Assembly: GCA_965262705.1 (NCBI GenBank) | Contig: OZ253556.1 | Coordinates: 2,170,001-2,234,000 of the forward strand | DNA: 64,000 nt | Source: UJ101 sp965262705 | Lineage (GTDB): Bacteria > Bacteroidota > Bacteroidia > Flavobacteriales > UJ101 | Direction: 5' to 3' | In this document: in pieces, positions 34,659 through 42,095 of the stretch | How positions within the stretch are numbered: position 1 is the first letter of the stretch | Layout of the letters: each line of letters begins with the position of its first letter | The notes under the pieces: model-generated | Databases searched by the model: none | Seen by the model: only the letters and a program-made list of their open reading frames with translations | What the model was told of the DNA's origin: nothing | Made by a program: the position numbers and the translations under genes

Positions 34659-34822
34659 GAGACCGTTGCAGAATGTATAAAAAAGTATGAAAAAGAAAGC
34701 ATCTAACCTCAAACTGATCCCTTCTCAAAAAATTAAAATCCTCACAACCATCAGGTTACTCAGGTATTTAATTTTCCTCGGGCGTTGCATTTTTTTGTTA
34801 GCGTGCTTTTTGCAACGGTCTC
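34659..34822 (-). repeat. GAGACC MITE-like element inserted in the end of a dehydrogenase gene
   Basis: A 164-bp intact copy with exact 5-bp flanking repeats ATTTC. The minus-strand dehydrogenase reads 63 bases into it. Removing the element and one TSD copy joins the frame to further coding-like sequence (IRNLDKQF). Confidence 0.88.
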
Positions 34823-35752
34823 ATTTCTTATCTTTTCAATAATGGTTTGGGCTAATTTTAATTTACTTTCTTTTGTCCAGCCTGCAATATGAGGCGTTAA
34901 TAAGACCTTCTTTGCACGAATAAGGTACTCAAAAGCAGCGGGCATTTTATTTTCAAAAAGACTTTCGAAAGAAGTTTTTTCATATTCTAATACGTCTAAG
35001 CCTGCGGCTATAATTTTGCCTGATTTGAGCGCCTTTACTAAGTCATCGGTTACCACTGAGGTCCCCCGTGCCGTATTAAGGAAGTAAAAGTTTTTCTCAA
35101 AGGCATGAATAAATTTATCATTTACCATACGAAAAGTTTGAGAGGTTTGTGGCGTATGCAAACTTAATACATCTGTGTTTTTTGTTAGCGTTGCCCAATC
35201 TACCTGTTCAGCATATTGATCAGATACATTTGCTTTTATATCGTAACAAATTACTTCGCAGTTAAACCCCTGCAGGCGGCGCGCAAAGGCTTTTCCCATA
35301 TTTCCATAGCCTACAATCCCTACGGTCTTTCCCATGAGTTCGTGCCCCCGATTTCCCTCCCTAATCCATTTTCCGGAACGCACTTCTGCATCAGCGCTAT
35401 TCAGGCGATTCATCAATGATAATATCATGCCCAGGGTATGTTCTGCCACGGCATCCCGATTTCCTTCCGGAGCAGAAATTAATGCAATGTTTTTTTTTCG
35501 GGCATAGGTGCAGTCAATATTTTCCATGCCTGCTCCTACACGGGCAATAAATTTCAACTGTGTCGCTTGGTCTATAAATGAAGCATCTATTGCAAAACGG
35601 CTCCGAATAACTATCCCATGATATTCCGCTATTTTTTTCTTGACACTATCTTTTGAGGAGGAATAATCTTCTTCTACTTCAAAATTCATCTGTAACAGCG
35701 AATCTTTTATATAAGGATGGTTGGCATCTAATAATAATATTTTTTGTTTCAT
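34760..35752 (-). CDS. D-2-hydroxyacid dehydrogenase (SerA/PdxB-like), C-terminus from a repeat
   Basis: A 330-residue NAD-dependent D-isomer 2-hydroxyacid dehydrogenase. The Rossmann motif is VGIVGYGNMGKAFARRL. Catalytic Arg lies in LNTARGTS, Glu in LDVLEYE and His in LLTPHIAGWT. The substrate is possibly 3-phosphoglycerate or a related acid; no ACT domain is present. Start ATG 35752 (MKQKILLLD) is preferred to the TTG-type start at 35761. The last 21 residues (from NETVAKSTL on) are translated from the inserted GAGACC element, so the native terminus was displaced. The catalytic core is complete, so activity is likely kept. pheA lies upstream on the same strand. Confidence 0.88.
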   Translation of the reverse strand: MKQKILLLDANHPYIKDSLLQMNFEVEEDYSSSKDSVKKKIAEYHGIVIRSRFAIDASFIDQATQLKFIARVGAGMENIDCTYARKKNIALISAPEGNRDAVAEHTLGMILSLMNRLNSADAEVRSGKWIREGNRGHELMGKTVGIVGYGNMGKAFARRLQGFNCEVICYDIKANVSDQYAEQVDWATLTKNTDVLSLHTPQTSQTFRMVNDKFIHAFEKNFYFLNTARGTSVVTDDLVKALKSGKIIAAGLDVLEYEKTSFESLFENKMPAAFEYLIRAKKVLLTPHIAGWTKESKLKLAQTIIEKIRNETVAKSTLTKKCNARGKLNT

Positions 35753-35816
35753 AAGAATCACTCGAAAAGATTAAAGAGAATAAGACGAAGTTAGAAAATT
35801 TTTGTCGTGCTTTTCG

Positions 35817-36653
35817 TTATTTGATCATACCGTTGATTTTATTTTGATATTTGCCTAATATTTGAAAGTCGCTCACTAAGGGTTTTACTTCTTGAACGAA
35901 AGCCTCAAATTCTGAACCTTCATCTAAGATCAAATCTATAAAAAAAGCATAATTCCAGGGTTCTTCAATAATGGGCACCGATTGAATTTTACTCATATTG
36001 ATTCTTCTAAAAGCAATTTGGTTCAACACCCGTGCCAGCGAACCCGATTGATGAGATACTTTTAATTTAACGGAAACTTTATTAAAATTCAAGAGGTTAT
36101 CTTTATTTTTCTGTACTACAAAAAAGCGGGTAAAGTTGTGTGGAATGGTTTGAATTTTTTCTCCAATAATGGTTAGTCCATAGACCTTTGCTGCCTGTTT
36201 TGAAGCGATAGCTGCCGTTTGATTCAAGTTTTTTTCTACAATTTGTTTGGCTGCCGCTGCAGTATCTGGAACTTCTACTAATCTAATTTCCGGGTAGGGT
36301 TCAAAATAATTCTCACATTGCATGAGTGCCATGGGGTGCGAACGAACTTCTTTTATCGTTTCAATGGTCTGATTTGATCTTGTCATTAAATAATGATGAA
36401 TAGGCATATATAGTTCATCTGTAATTTTTAAATCATAGGTGGTCAGGAGATTATAATTGGGTAAAAGGGCGCCTGCAATAGAATTTTCAATAGCCATTAC
36501 CCCATAATCGACACTTGCGTTGGCTACTGATTTTGCCAAGTCTCTAAAGGTCAGGCAGCAAACTAACTCAAAGTTATCATTTCTAAAAAGTATATTGGCT
36601 GCCTCATTATGAAAAGATCCTTTTATCCCTTGTATGGCTATTTTTTTTATCAT
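35817..36653 (-). CDS. pheA: Prephenate dehydratase
   Basis: A 278-residue monofunctional prephenate dehydratase converting prephenate to phenylpyruvate in phenylalanine synthesis. It begins IAIQGIKGSFHNEAA. It has YGVMAIENSIAGALLPNY and the TRFFVV motif (in HNFTRFFVV) essential for catalysis. The C-terminal ACT regulatory domain contains VSHQSGSLARVLNQIAFRRINM, with ESRP replaced by a SKIQSVPI segment. No chorismate mutase domain is fused. The dehydrogenase gene follows 64 bases downstream. Confidence 0.94.
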   Translation of the reverse strand: MIKKIAIQGIKGSFHNEAANILFRNDNFELVCCLTFRDLAKSVANASVDYGVMAIENSIAGALLPNYNLLTTYDLKITDELYMPIHHYLMTRSNQTIETIKEVRSHPMALMQCENYFEPYPEIRLVEVPDTAAAAKQIVEKNLNQTAAIASKQAAKVYGLTIIGEKIQTIPHNFTRFFVVQKNKDNLLNFNKVSVKLKVSHQSGSLARVLNQIAFRRINMSKIQSVPIIEEPWNYAFFIDLILDEGSEFEAFVQEVKPLVSDFQILGKYQNKINGMIK

Positions 36654-36729
36654 TATCGTTTTATGTTTATAGGAAAAACTTAGTTGTTTAGAGTATTTTG
36701 TGCAAAGGTCTTGATTTATTAAGATAACA

Positions 36730-37554
36730 TTAATGGTAAGAAGAGCTTTCTTCAGAAAATAATTTTAATTGTTGTTCATAATTTTTCATTCGTTTCTTTG
36801 CTATTTCACAGTATTCATGGCTCATATCTATTCCAATGTAATCTCTGCCTAATCGCAAGGCAGAAAGTGTTGTTGTTCCACTTCCATTCATGGGGTCAAG
36901 AACTAAATCTCCTTTGTTTGTCCAAGAATAAATATGATCACGAGCCAAGGCACAAGGAAAAGGTGCCGGGTGTTCTTTCGCTTCTTGGTCTTCTGCTTTT
37001 TTTCCCACCACATATTCCCATATATTACCTTTAATCTTTGTTCTTTTTACTGGATTTGCTAATTTTTCTCTCTTCTGTTCGCCTTTTGAATAGTTTTTAT
37101 AGGTAGTACCATTTAATTCAAGCCCGGCATGTAAGCAATCTACTCGAATGGGGTTATGCTTTGTTACTTGACCTTTGCTAAAAACAAACATATATTCAAA
37201 AATTCCATTATATCGTTTTCGGTAAATCTGTGGGATAGGATTAGTTTTCTGAAAAATCATGGTGTCATGCAAGTTGAACCCAATCTCTTTAAAATAAATC
37301 GCTTGTTTAAAACTTGTTCCTGTTTCGCTTCCTTGAATGGTGGCGTCATTCACCACCCAAACCACTATACCGCCCTTTTTAGTAATTCGCAATAATTCCT
37401 TTGCTATTTCTTGAAATGGAAATACATATCCCTTATACGATCTTAGATTATCATAAGGCGGTGAAGTTAAAGTAAGGTCAATACTATTATCGCTAAAGTT
37501 TTTCATAATTTCAACACAGTTGCCTTCAATTATTTTATTTCTGTATGCGTTCAT
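36730..37554 (-). CDS. Type II DNA methyltransferase (TSPPY class)
   Basis: A 274-residue beta-class amino-methyltransferase. The catalytic motif IV is TSPPY (about 31-35), and the SAM-binding motif I is near the C-terminus (DPMNGSGTTTLSALRLGRDYIGID), the permuted beta order. It methylates N4 of cytosine or N6 of adenine. Immediately upstream on the same strand (9-base gap) is a HindIII-type endonuclease, so this should protect the same site. No control (C) protein is seen. The modified base cannot be settled from the motif alone. Confidence 0.9.
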   Translation of the reverse strand: MNAYRNKIIEGNCVEIMKNFSDNSIDLTLTSPPYDNLRSYKGYVFPFQEIAKELLRITKKGGIVVWVVNDATIQGSETGTSFKQAIYFKEIGFNLHDTMIFQKTNPIPQIYRKRYNGIFEYMFVFSKGQVTKHNPIRVDCLHAGLELNGTTYKNYSKGEQKREKLANPVKRTKIKGNIWEYVVGKKAEDQEAKEHPAPFPCALARDHIYSWTNKGDLVLDPMNGSGTTTLSALRLGRDYIGIDMSHEYCEIAKKRMKNYEQQLKLFSEESSSYH

Positions 37555-37563
37555 AATATCTCA

Positions 37564-38451
37564 TTATTTTATTTCGAAAAGTCTGTTATTAGAAATTTGT
37601 TTAACAGTCTCCATTTTACGATATATCTTACTTGATTTTAGTAATTCTTTCAAGGCATCTTCGTGAGACATTCTCATGATTTTTTCTCTTTCATAAGAAA
37701 GATAGCTTAGTGCTTCTTCCTTGCCTATTTCTATTGATTCTGTAGCGGCTTTTTTCTCTTCTTGCCAAAGGTCAAACATAATTTTTGAATGACTTAGGAT
37801 TGTTTTATTAATCCCAAGCCAATAATCCACAGCACTCTTTGACGGGTTAAGTGCAGGGACTATTTTGAAGATTTTATAAAGCAATGCCTCGGCATTATTT
37901 TGTCCGGCTTTTGCGGCATACCTTACTAATAAGGACAAGTGGGAATAAGTAAAAACGCAAACATTTCTTGTTATGGCTTGTTGGTAAATTTGGCTATTTT
38001 TACAAGGCAGCTGATAAATAGGGCAAACTACCATAGCATAAGCTTTGCCATGCTTCCACCTATCCATTGCCTGTATTTTAAAATCTTTTTGATTTTTCGC
38101 AGTTCGGCTCAATCGAAAGGCTTTGGCATCGGCTACAAAACTGTATTGCTTTGCATATCCCTCAACATCTGCTACATCTGCTCTTTCGTCTATTAATAAA
38201 CTTTTTATACCCATAGATTTATAGGCAAAAGATAAAAGCGTATCTGTGTATTTAGCGTATTGTTTCTCTTCGCTTGTATCGTGTCCATACGATTCAGGAA
38301 TATTACCACATAACCGCAGATGATTTATTAAACCAGAAATGCCCATTGCTTTAAGTTCTTTAGCAAGTTCTTGTTCCACTAATTTAGAATTAGAAGTAAA
38401 GGACCCTTTCATTTCACCTAATTTTTTTAATCCAAAGATTTCTTTGTTCAA
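37564..38451 (-). CDS. HindIII-family type II restriction endonuclease
   Basis: A 295-residue protein with a segment VADAKAFRLSRTAKNQ, plus following KDFK, that matches the catalytic heart of HindIII as I remember it. The putative catalytic residues Asp108, Lys110 and Asp123 fall at the same positions as in HindIII, and a Glu at 89 could be the upstream acidic residue. It is therefore a candidate isoschizomer cutting AAGCTT. The frame is intact. The endonuclease precedes its methyltransferase in the transcript, which would need control of timing. The window itself contains AAGCTT sites (for example at 239 and 5618). Confidence 0.9.
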   Translation of the reverse strand: MNKEIFGLKKLGEMKGSFTSNSKLVEQELAKELKAMGISGLINHLRLCGNIPESYGHDTSEEKQYAKYTDTLLSFAYKSMGIKSLLIDERADVADVEGYAKQYSFVADAKAFRLSRTAKNQKDFKIQAMDRWKHGKAYAMVVCPIYQLPCKNSQIYQQAITRNVCVFTYSHLSLLVRYAAKAGQNNAEALLYKIFKIVPALNPSKSAVDYWLGINKTILSHSKIMFDLWQEEKKAATESIEIGKEEALSYLSYEREKIMRMSHEDALKELLKSSKIYRKMETVKQISNNRLFEIK

Positions 38452-38520
38452 GGGCTTCTTGTGGTATGATATTGTTCATTTAATTATCGTATTAACCTTG
38501 TTTACTAAAAATAAATTTAG

Positions 38521-38700
38521 ATAAATAACGTTTCAGAATACAAAAAAAGTATTAAATATTAAAAAAAGAAGTTCGCTTGCGCTGACTTGCAGTTCGCTTA
38601 AAACTGCTTCGTTAATTCGACAGGTGTTTACTGAGTTTAGTCGAAGCACTCAGTTGCCGATAATTAGTTTCATTGACTTGCATTTGATCAAGGGCTTTGC
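38521..38700 (-). repeat. Decayed GAGACC-type module cluster
   Basis: Contains GCTGACTTGCAGTTCG and TTCGACAGGTG..CTGAGTTTAGTCGAAG pieces. No complete ends and no gene. Confidence 0.4.
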
Positions 38701-38806
38701 GGGGCGAGCGTTAGGGATAGAAGCGGTATCCTTTTTCTTGGGGCAGCCTTTCGCCCCAAGAAAAAGATTTAGCGGATAGCCCGACCGCCCTTAGGCGGGA
38801 ACGCCC
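38701..38806 (-). repeat. GC-rich hairpin repeat, copy 3
   Basis: GGGGCGAGCGTTAGGGATAG through GGCGGGAACGCCC, with a perfect 14-bp stem CTTTTTCTTGGGGC/GCCCCAAGAAAAAG. Confidence 0.82.
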
Positions 38807-38832
38807 AAAAAATAAAGAATACAGCTAATTTT

Positions 38833-39045
38833 TTACGAATTATTCAATTCATCTTCTTTTTTATATATTACTTCTAATGGTTCTTGATAATCGTTGACTT
38901 TTTTTCCTTTGTTTAGTTTGTTAAATCGCTCTCCTGATTGCCCAATGAGCCATGTGGGTACAAAACTTATCAGAAAACTCATCAACCAAAACCCGCACAT
39001 AGCCATAGTAATAAGCCATAAAAATCCTAAAAACTTTTCTAACAT
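38833..39045 (-). CDS. Small membrane protein, unknown
   Basis: A 70-residue protein with one or two hydrophobic helices (about 4-33, FLGFLWLITMAMCGFWLMSFLISF). A charged C-terminal tail follows (RFNKLNKGKKV..YKKEDELNNS). I do not recognise the family. A minus-strand TATATTTG box at 39073-39080, 27 bases upstream, supports it as a real gene. Confidence 0.55.
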   Translation of the reverse strand: MLEKFLGFLWLITMAMCGFWLMSFLISFVPTWLIGQSGERFNKLNKGKKVNDYQEPLEVIYKKEDELNNS

Positions 39046-39072
39046 CGCCTCGAAATTTTACATTTTAGTGCC

Positions 39073-39080
39073 CAAATATA
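39073..39080 (-). promoter_or_regulatory. Candidate -7 box (TATATTTG on minus)
   Basis: CAAATATA on the plus strand, upstream of the 70-residue membrane protein gene. Confidence 0.5.
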
Positions 39081-39251
39081 CTATCTTTTTAAATAAAATA
39101 ACAGCTTAGGATGACTTTTTTTATATCTAATCTTTCATTACCTTGCAACGGTCTTATTATCATAAATAAGTAATACATGAATCGAATAATTAATTGTGTA
39201 AAACTGTCTTTTGATAATTTAAAGGATATGGTTACAAATATATAAGCAATC

Positions 39252-39695
39252 ATGGTACAATCAGCGATAAACATATCAAAGTATTTAATCTATAAAGCCT
39301 TAAAAGAAGACGGCGGGGAGCTTTTAAGTAATATGAAATTGCAAAAACTTTTATATTATTGTCAAGGGGGTTACTATGCCAAATACAAAGAAAAATTATT
39401 TGAAGATAAAATTCTTGCTTTGCATGGTCCTGTTGTTGCTGAAATTTATCATGAATACAAGAATTTTGGCTCAAATGGAATAGAACTAAATACAGATAAA
39501 CCTCCTAAAATTAATCTATCAGATAATCAAACTGATATGATTGATGATGTTTACGACTTCTTTAAACAATTTTCAGCGGTTAAGTTAATGGATATGACTC
39601 ATAATGAAGATTTATGGAAAGATACAGTTTATAATGATGAGATTTCATTAGAGAAACTTTATCAACATTTTAACCCATTTTTTAATGAAGAATAA
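39252..39695 (+). CDS. Panacea-domain (SocA/GepA-like) antitoxin
   Basis: A 147-residue protein with the Panacea (DUF4065) core: ISKYLIYKALKEDGGELLSNMKLQKLLYYCQGGYYAKY, then LFEDKILALHGPVVAEIYHEYK. Panacea domains act as antitoxin chaperones that neutralise diverse toxins encoded next to them, sometimes by guiding them to proteolysis or by sequestration. The downstream ORF starts inside this gene (11-base overlap), the usual coupling of a toxin-antitoxin pair, but it is frameshifted. The restriction-modification pair lies about 0.8 kb away, so this is a small defence cluster. Confidence 0.88.
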   Translation: MVQSAINISKYLIYKALKEDGGELLSNMKLQKLLYYCQGGYYAKYKEKLFEDKILALHGPVVAEIYHEYKNFGSNGIELNTDKPPKINLSDNQTDMIDDVYDFFKQFSAVKLMDMTHNEDLWKDTVYNDEISLEKLYQHFNPFFNEE

Positions 39696-40121
39696 GAAAA
39701 GGTTTAACTATTCTAAGCAAGCTAACATTAATAAAGATAAAATCAATTATCCTATAAAGGAAAGTACCTCATATGATTTTGACTATCCTATATTCTGCTT
39801 TAAATACTTATCTAAAAGTAGAATAGTTGATTTTGATAAATGCCCAAAAGAACATAAGGGAGAATTTATATAACAAGGCTTTTTAAATTATCTTTCAAGC
39901 AAATAAACACTTCTAACCGACATCAATATGGGTGGGGAAAAATTAATAAAAAAACTTTACGTATTAACCTCCCTCCATTTATTACAGAAGAGGTTAGATT
40001 TTTATATGCCGATCTCTATAATAGTAAAAATAATCCCTTTTTAGCTTATAGAAGACCTGGTACTTCTATTCTTCATATAGTAGCCATTGATTATAAATTC
40101 GAAGCGTATGGTTATAGTTAA
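39685..40121 (+). pseudogene. Frameshifted putative toxin partner of the Panacea antitoxin
   Basis: The first frame gives 62 residues (MKNKKRFNYSKQANINKD..CPKEHKGEFI) and stops. Another frame then continues YITRLFKLSFKQINTSNRHQ and RINLPPFITEEVRFLYADL and ends in PFLAYRRPGTSILHIVAID then YKFEAYGYS*. One extra T in the TTT at about 39864-39870 would join them into a 145-residue protein. The ending resembles C-termini of small proteins found beside Panacea genes. I call it a candidate toxin on position and shape alone. As read, it is inactive, leaving an orphan antitoxin. Confidence 0.6.
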
Positions 40122-40312
40122 CAGTTTTTTTTATCTTAAGCGTCTTTATTCAAGTTTTTAAAACAACTTTTACTTGCCTTGACTTGTAGTTCAGGATCTT
40201 AGAACATCGTATTGAATAGCTTTTACGGATATGCAGTTGCAAAATACTTTTTGTTAAAGTCTCGGTATGCTAAATTATTTGTACCTTTTGAGTCTAATAT
40301 AAACATCAAAAA
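40122..40312. other. Intergenic region before purD with decayed repeat pieces
   Basis: Contains pieces such as GCCTTGACTTGTAGTTC and GCAGTTGCAAAATAC.. and AAAGTCTCGG of the dispersed family, then an AT-rich leader. A near-consensus TACCTTTTG lies upstream of the purD ATG. No gene. Confidence 0.4.
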
Positions 40313-41545
40313 ATGAAAGTATTGATTATAGGAAGCGGCGGCAGGGAGCACGCGATAGGAAAAAAAATTTTAACCGATAATCCAAAAACACAATTATTTT
40401 TTGCTACGGGTAATGGAGGTACCGCACAAATAGGGGAAAACATATCGATTGACTCAATAGCAGAATTATTACGTTTTGCTTTAATGCAACATATTGATTT
40501 AACTATAGTGGGCTCAGAGGCTTTACTGGTTGAAGGAATTGTTGATGCTTTTCATGCTAAAGGATTAAAGATTTTTGGTCCTGATAAAAAAGCTGCCAGA
40601 CTTGAAGGCAGCAAATCTTTTGCAAAGGAATTTATGAATAAGCATGGAGTTAAAACCGCTGCTTACCGATCTTTCAATGGTTACTATAAAGCCAAAGATT
40701 ATTTAGAGGATTGTCCTTATCCGACGGTCATTAAAGCAGATGGATTGGCTGCGGGAAAAGGCGTTTTTATTTGTCAAGATAAAGAGAGCGCCGAAAAGGC
40801 ATTAAAAGAAATCATGAAAGATAAAATTTTTGGAGCGTCAGGGAATGTAGTGGTCATTGAAGAATTTTTAGAAGGCAGGGAAGCCTCTATCTTATCTTAT
40901 TTTAATGGAAAAAAGATCGTTCCGTTTATCTCAGCCAAAGATCATAAAAAAATAGGGGAAGGTGAAACAGGATTAAATACCGGTGGAATGGGAGTTATAG
41001 CGCCTAATCCATACATAACAGATAATGTCTATAAGTCTTTTGAAGAAAATATTTTGCAGCCTACACTCAACGGATTGTTAAACAAAGAGTTGATTTTCTC
41101 AGGAGTTATCTTTTTTGGGTTAATGATTACGAAAAAAGGGGTTTATTTATTAGAATACAATCTAAGGATGGGCGACCCTGAAACTCAGGCTATTCTCCCT
41201 TTAATGGATTCAAATTTATTAGAAATTACACAACAAGCGATTAACCAGTCACCGGTTAAAGTAAAATGGAAAAAGCAGTACTCCTGTTGCGTAGTAGCTG
41301 TTTCGGGCGGCTATCCATTAAACTACGAAAGTGGTTTTGAAATTATAGGCTTGGATAAAGTAACCACTGATTATTATATTGCAGGTGCAAAGCTAAAAGA
41401 AGGGAGATTATTTACTTCTGGTGGCAGGGTGGTTAATGTAGTTGGATATGGTGATACGTTATTGCAAGCACGCCAATCAGCATATAAAAACATGAAAAAA
41501 ATACGATTTGATTATAAATTTTATCGTGAGGACATTGGAATTTAA
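40313..41545 (+). CDS. purD: Phosphoribosylamine-glycine ligase
   Basis: A 410-residue GAR synthetase that joins phosphoribosylamine and glycine with ATP in purine synthesis. It begins MKVLIIGSGGREHAI, the family N-terminal motif. It carries the ATP-grasp segments YPTVIKADGLAAGKGVFIC, VVIEEFLEGREASILSYF and TGLNTGGMGVIAPNPY, then YNLRMGDPETQAILPLM with metal ligands. The length is near the usual 420-430. It appears monocistronic. A 45-bp GAGACC mini-element follows 5 bases after the stop. Confidence 0.97.
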   Translation: MKVLIIGSGGREHAIGKKILTDNPKTQLFFATGNGGTAQIGENISIDSIAELLRFALMQHIDLTIVGSEALLVEGIVDAFHAKGLKIFGPDKKAARLEGSKSFAKEFMNKHGVKTAAYRSFNGYYKAKDYLEDCPYPTVIKADGLAAGKGVFICQDKESAEKALKEIMKDKIFGASGNVVVIEEFLEGREASILSYFNGKKIVPFISAKDHKKIGEGETGLNTGGMGVIAPNPYITDNVYKSFEENILQPTLNGLLNKELIFSGVIFFGLMITKKGVYLLEYNLRMGDPETQAILPLMDSNLLEITQQAINQSPVKVKWKKQYSCCVVAVSGGYPLNYESGFEIIGLDKVTTDYYIAGAKLKEGRLFTSGGRVVNVVGYGDTLLQARQSAYKNMKKIRFDYKFYREDIGI

Positions 41546-41550
41546 TATAA

Positions 41551-41595
41551 GAGACCGTTGTATTTTTTTGTTAGAGTGCTTTTTGCAACGTTCTC
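41551..41595 (+). repeat. 45-bp GAGACC mini-element
   Basis: GAGACCGTTG at the left and CAACGTTCTC at the right with only TATTTTTTTGTTAGAGTGCT between. It appears to be a full element collapsed by internal deletion to its two ends. Confidence 0.65.
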
Positions 41596-41735
41596 TATTT
41601 TTTATTTAATCTACGGCGACCTTTAGCTTTCACTGACTTGTAGTTGCAGAATAGATAAAAAAGCGAGACTTTTGCAGAATAGATAAAAAATTTATGAAAA
41701 CGCATTAATTTCCATACCTGAAAAAAGCTATAAAC

Positions 41736-42095
41736 ATGAAAGAAGCGGTAAAAAAAGATTTTTGGTTTTACGCGTTAATCGGGTTACTTGTAATATCCTG
41801 CCTTGTTGGTTATCGACGGGGAATTACAGGGGTTTTAAAGTCTTCTCATTTACCAATACCAATATGGTATTATTATTTTAATATTGCGCTAAATACCGCC
41901 TCATTGGCGGCGCTTTATTTTTTTTATAAAATGAAAAAAATCGGGGTTATTTTATTTATCTTTTTCTTAATCGTTGACCTTGGTATTCAGTTGCTTTTCG
42001 GGCATACGTTTAATAATGCACTGTTATTTTTTATCTTCCTTGCTGCAGTATTAATTGGAGTTAAGGTTATTCCAAACTGGAAAAACTATGGCTAA
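41736..42095 (+). CDS. Hypothetical four-TM membrane protein
   Basis: A 119-residue protein with four hydrophobic helices (about 11-26, 44-63, 69-87, 92-109) and short basic loops. It has no recognised family. It overlaps the start of the PgpH gene by 8 bases, so the two are probably co-translated. This is a common arrangement for small inner-membrane proteins of unknown role in Flavobacteria. Confidence 0.7.
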   Translation: MKEAVKKDFWFYALIGLLVISCLVGYRRGITGVLKSSHLPIPIWYYYFNIALNTASLAALYFFYKMKKIGVILFIFFLIVDLGIQLLFGHTFNNALLFFIFLAAVLIGVKVIPNWKNYG

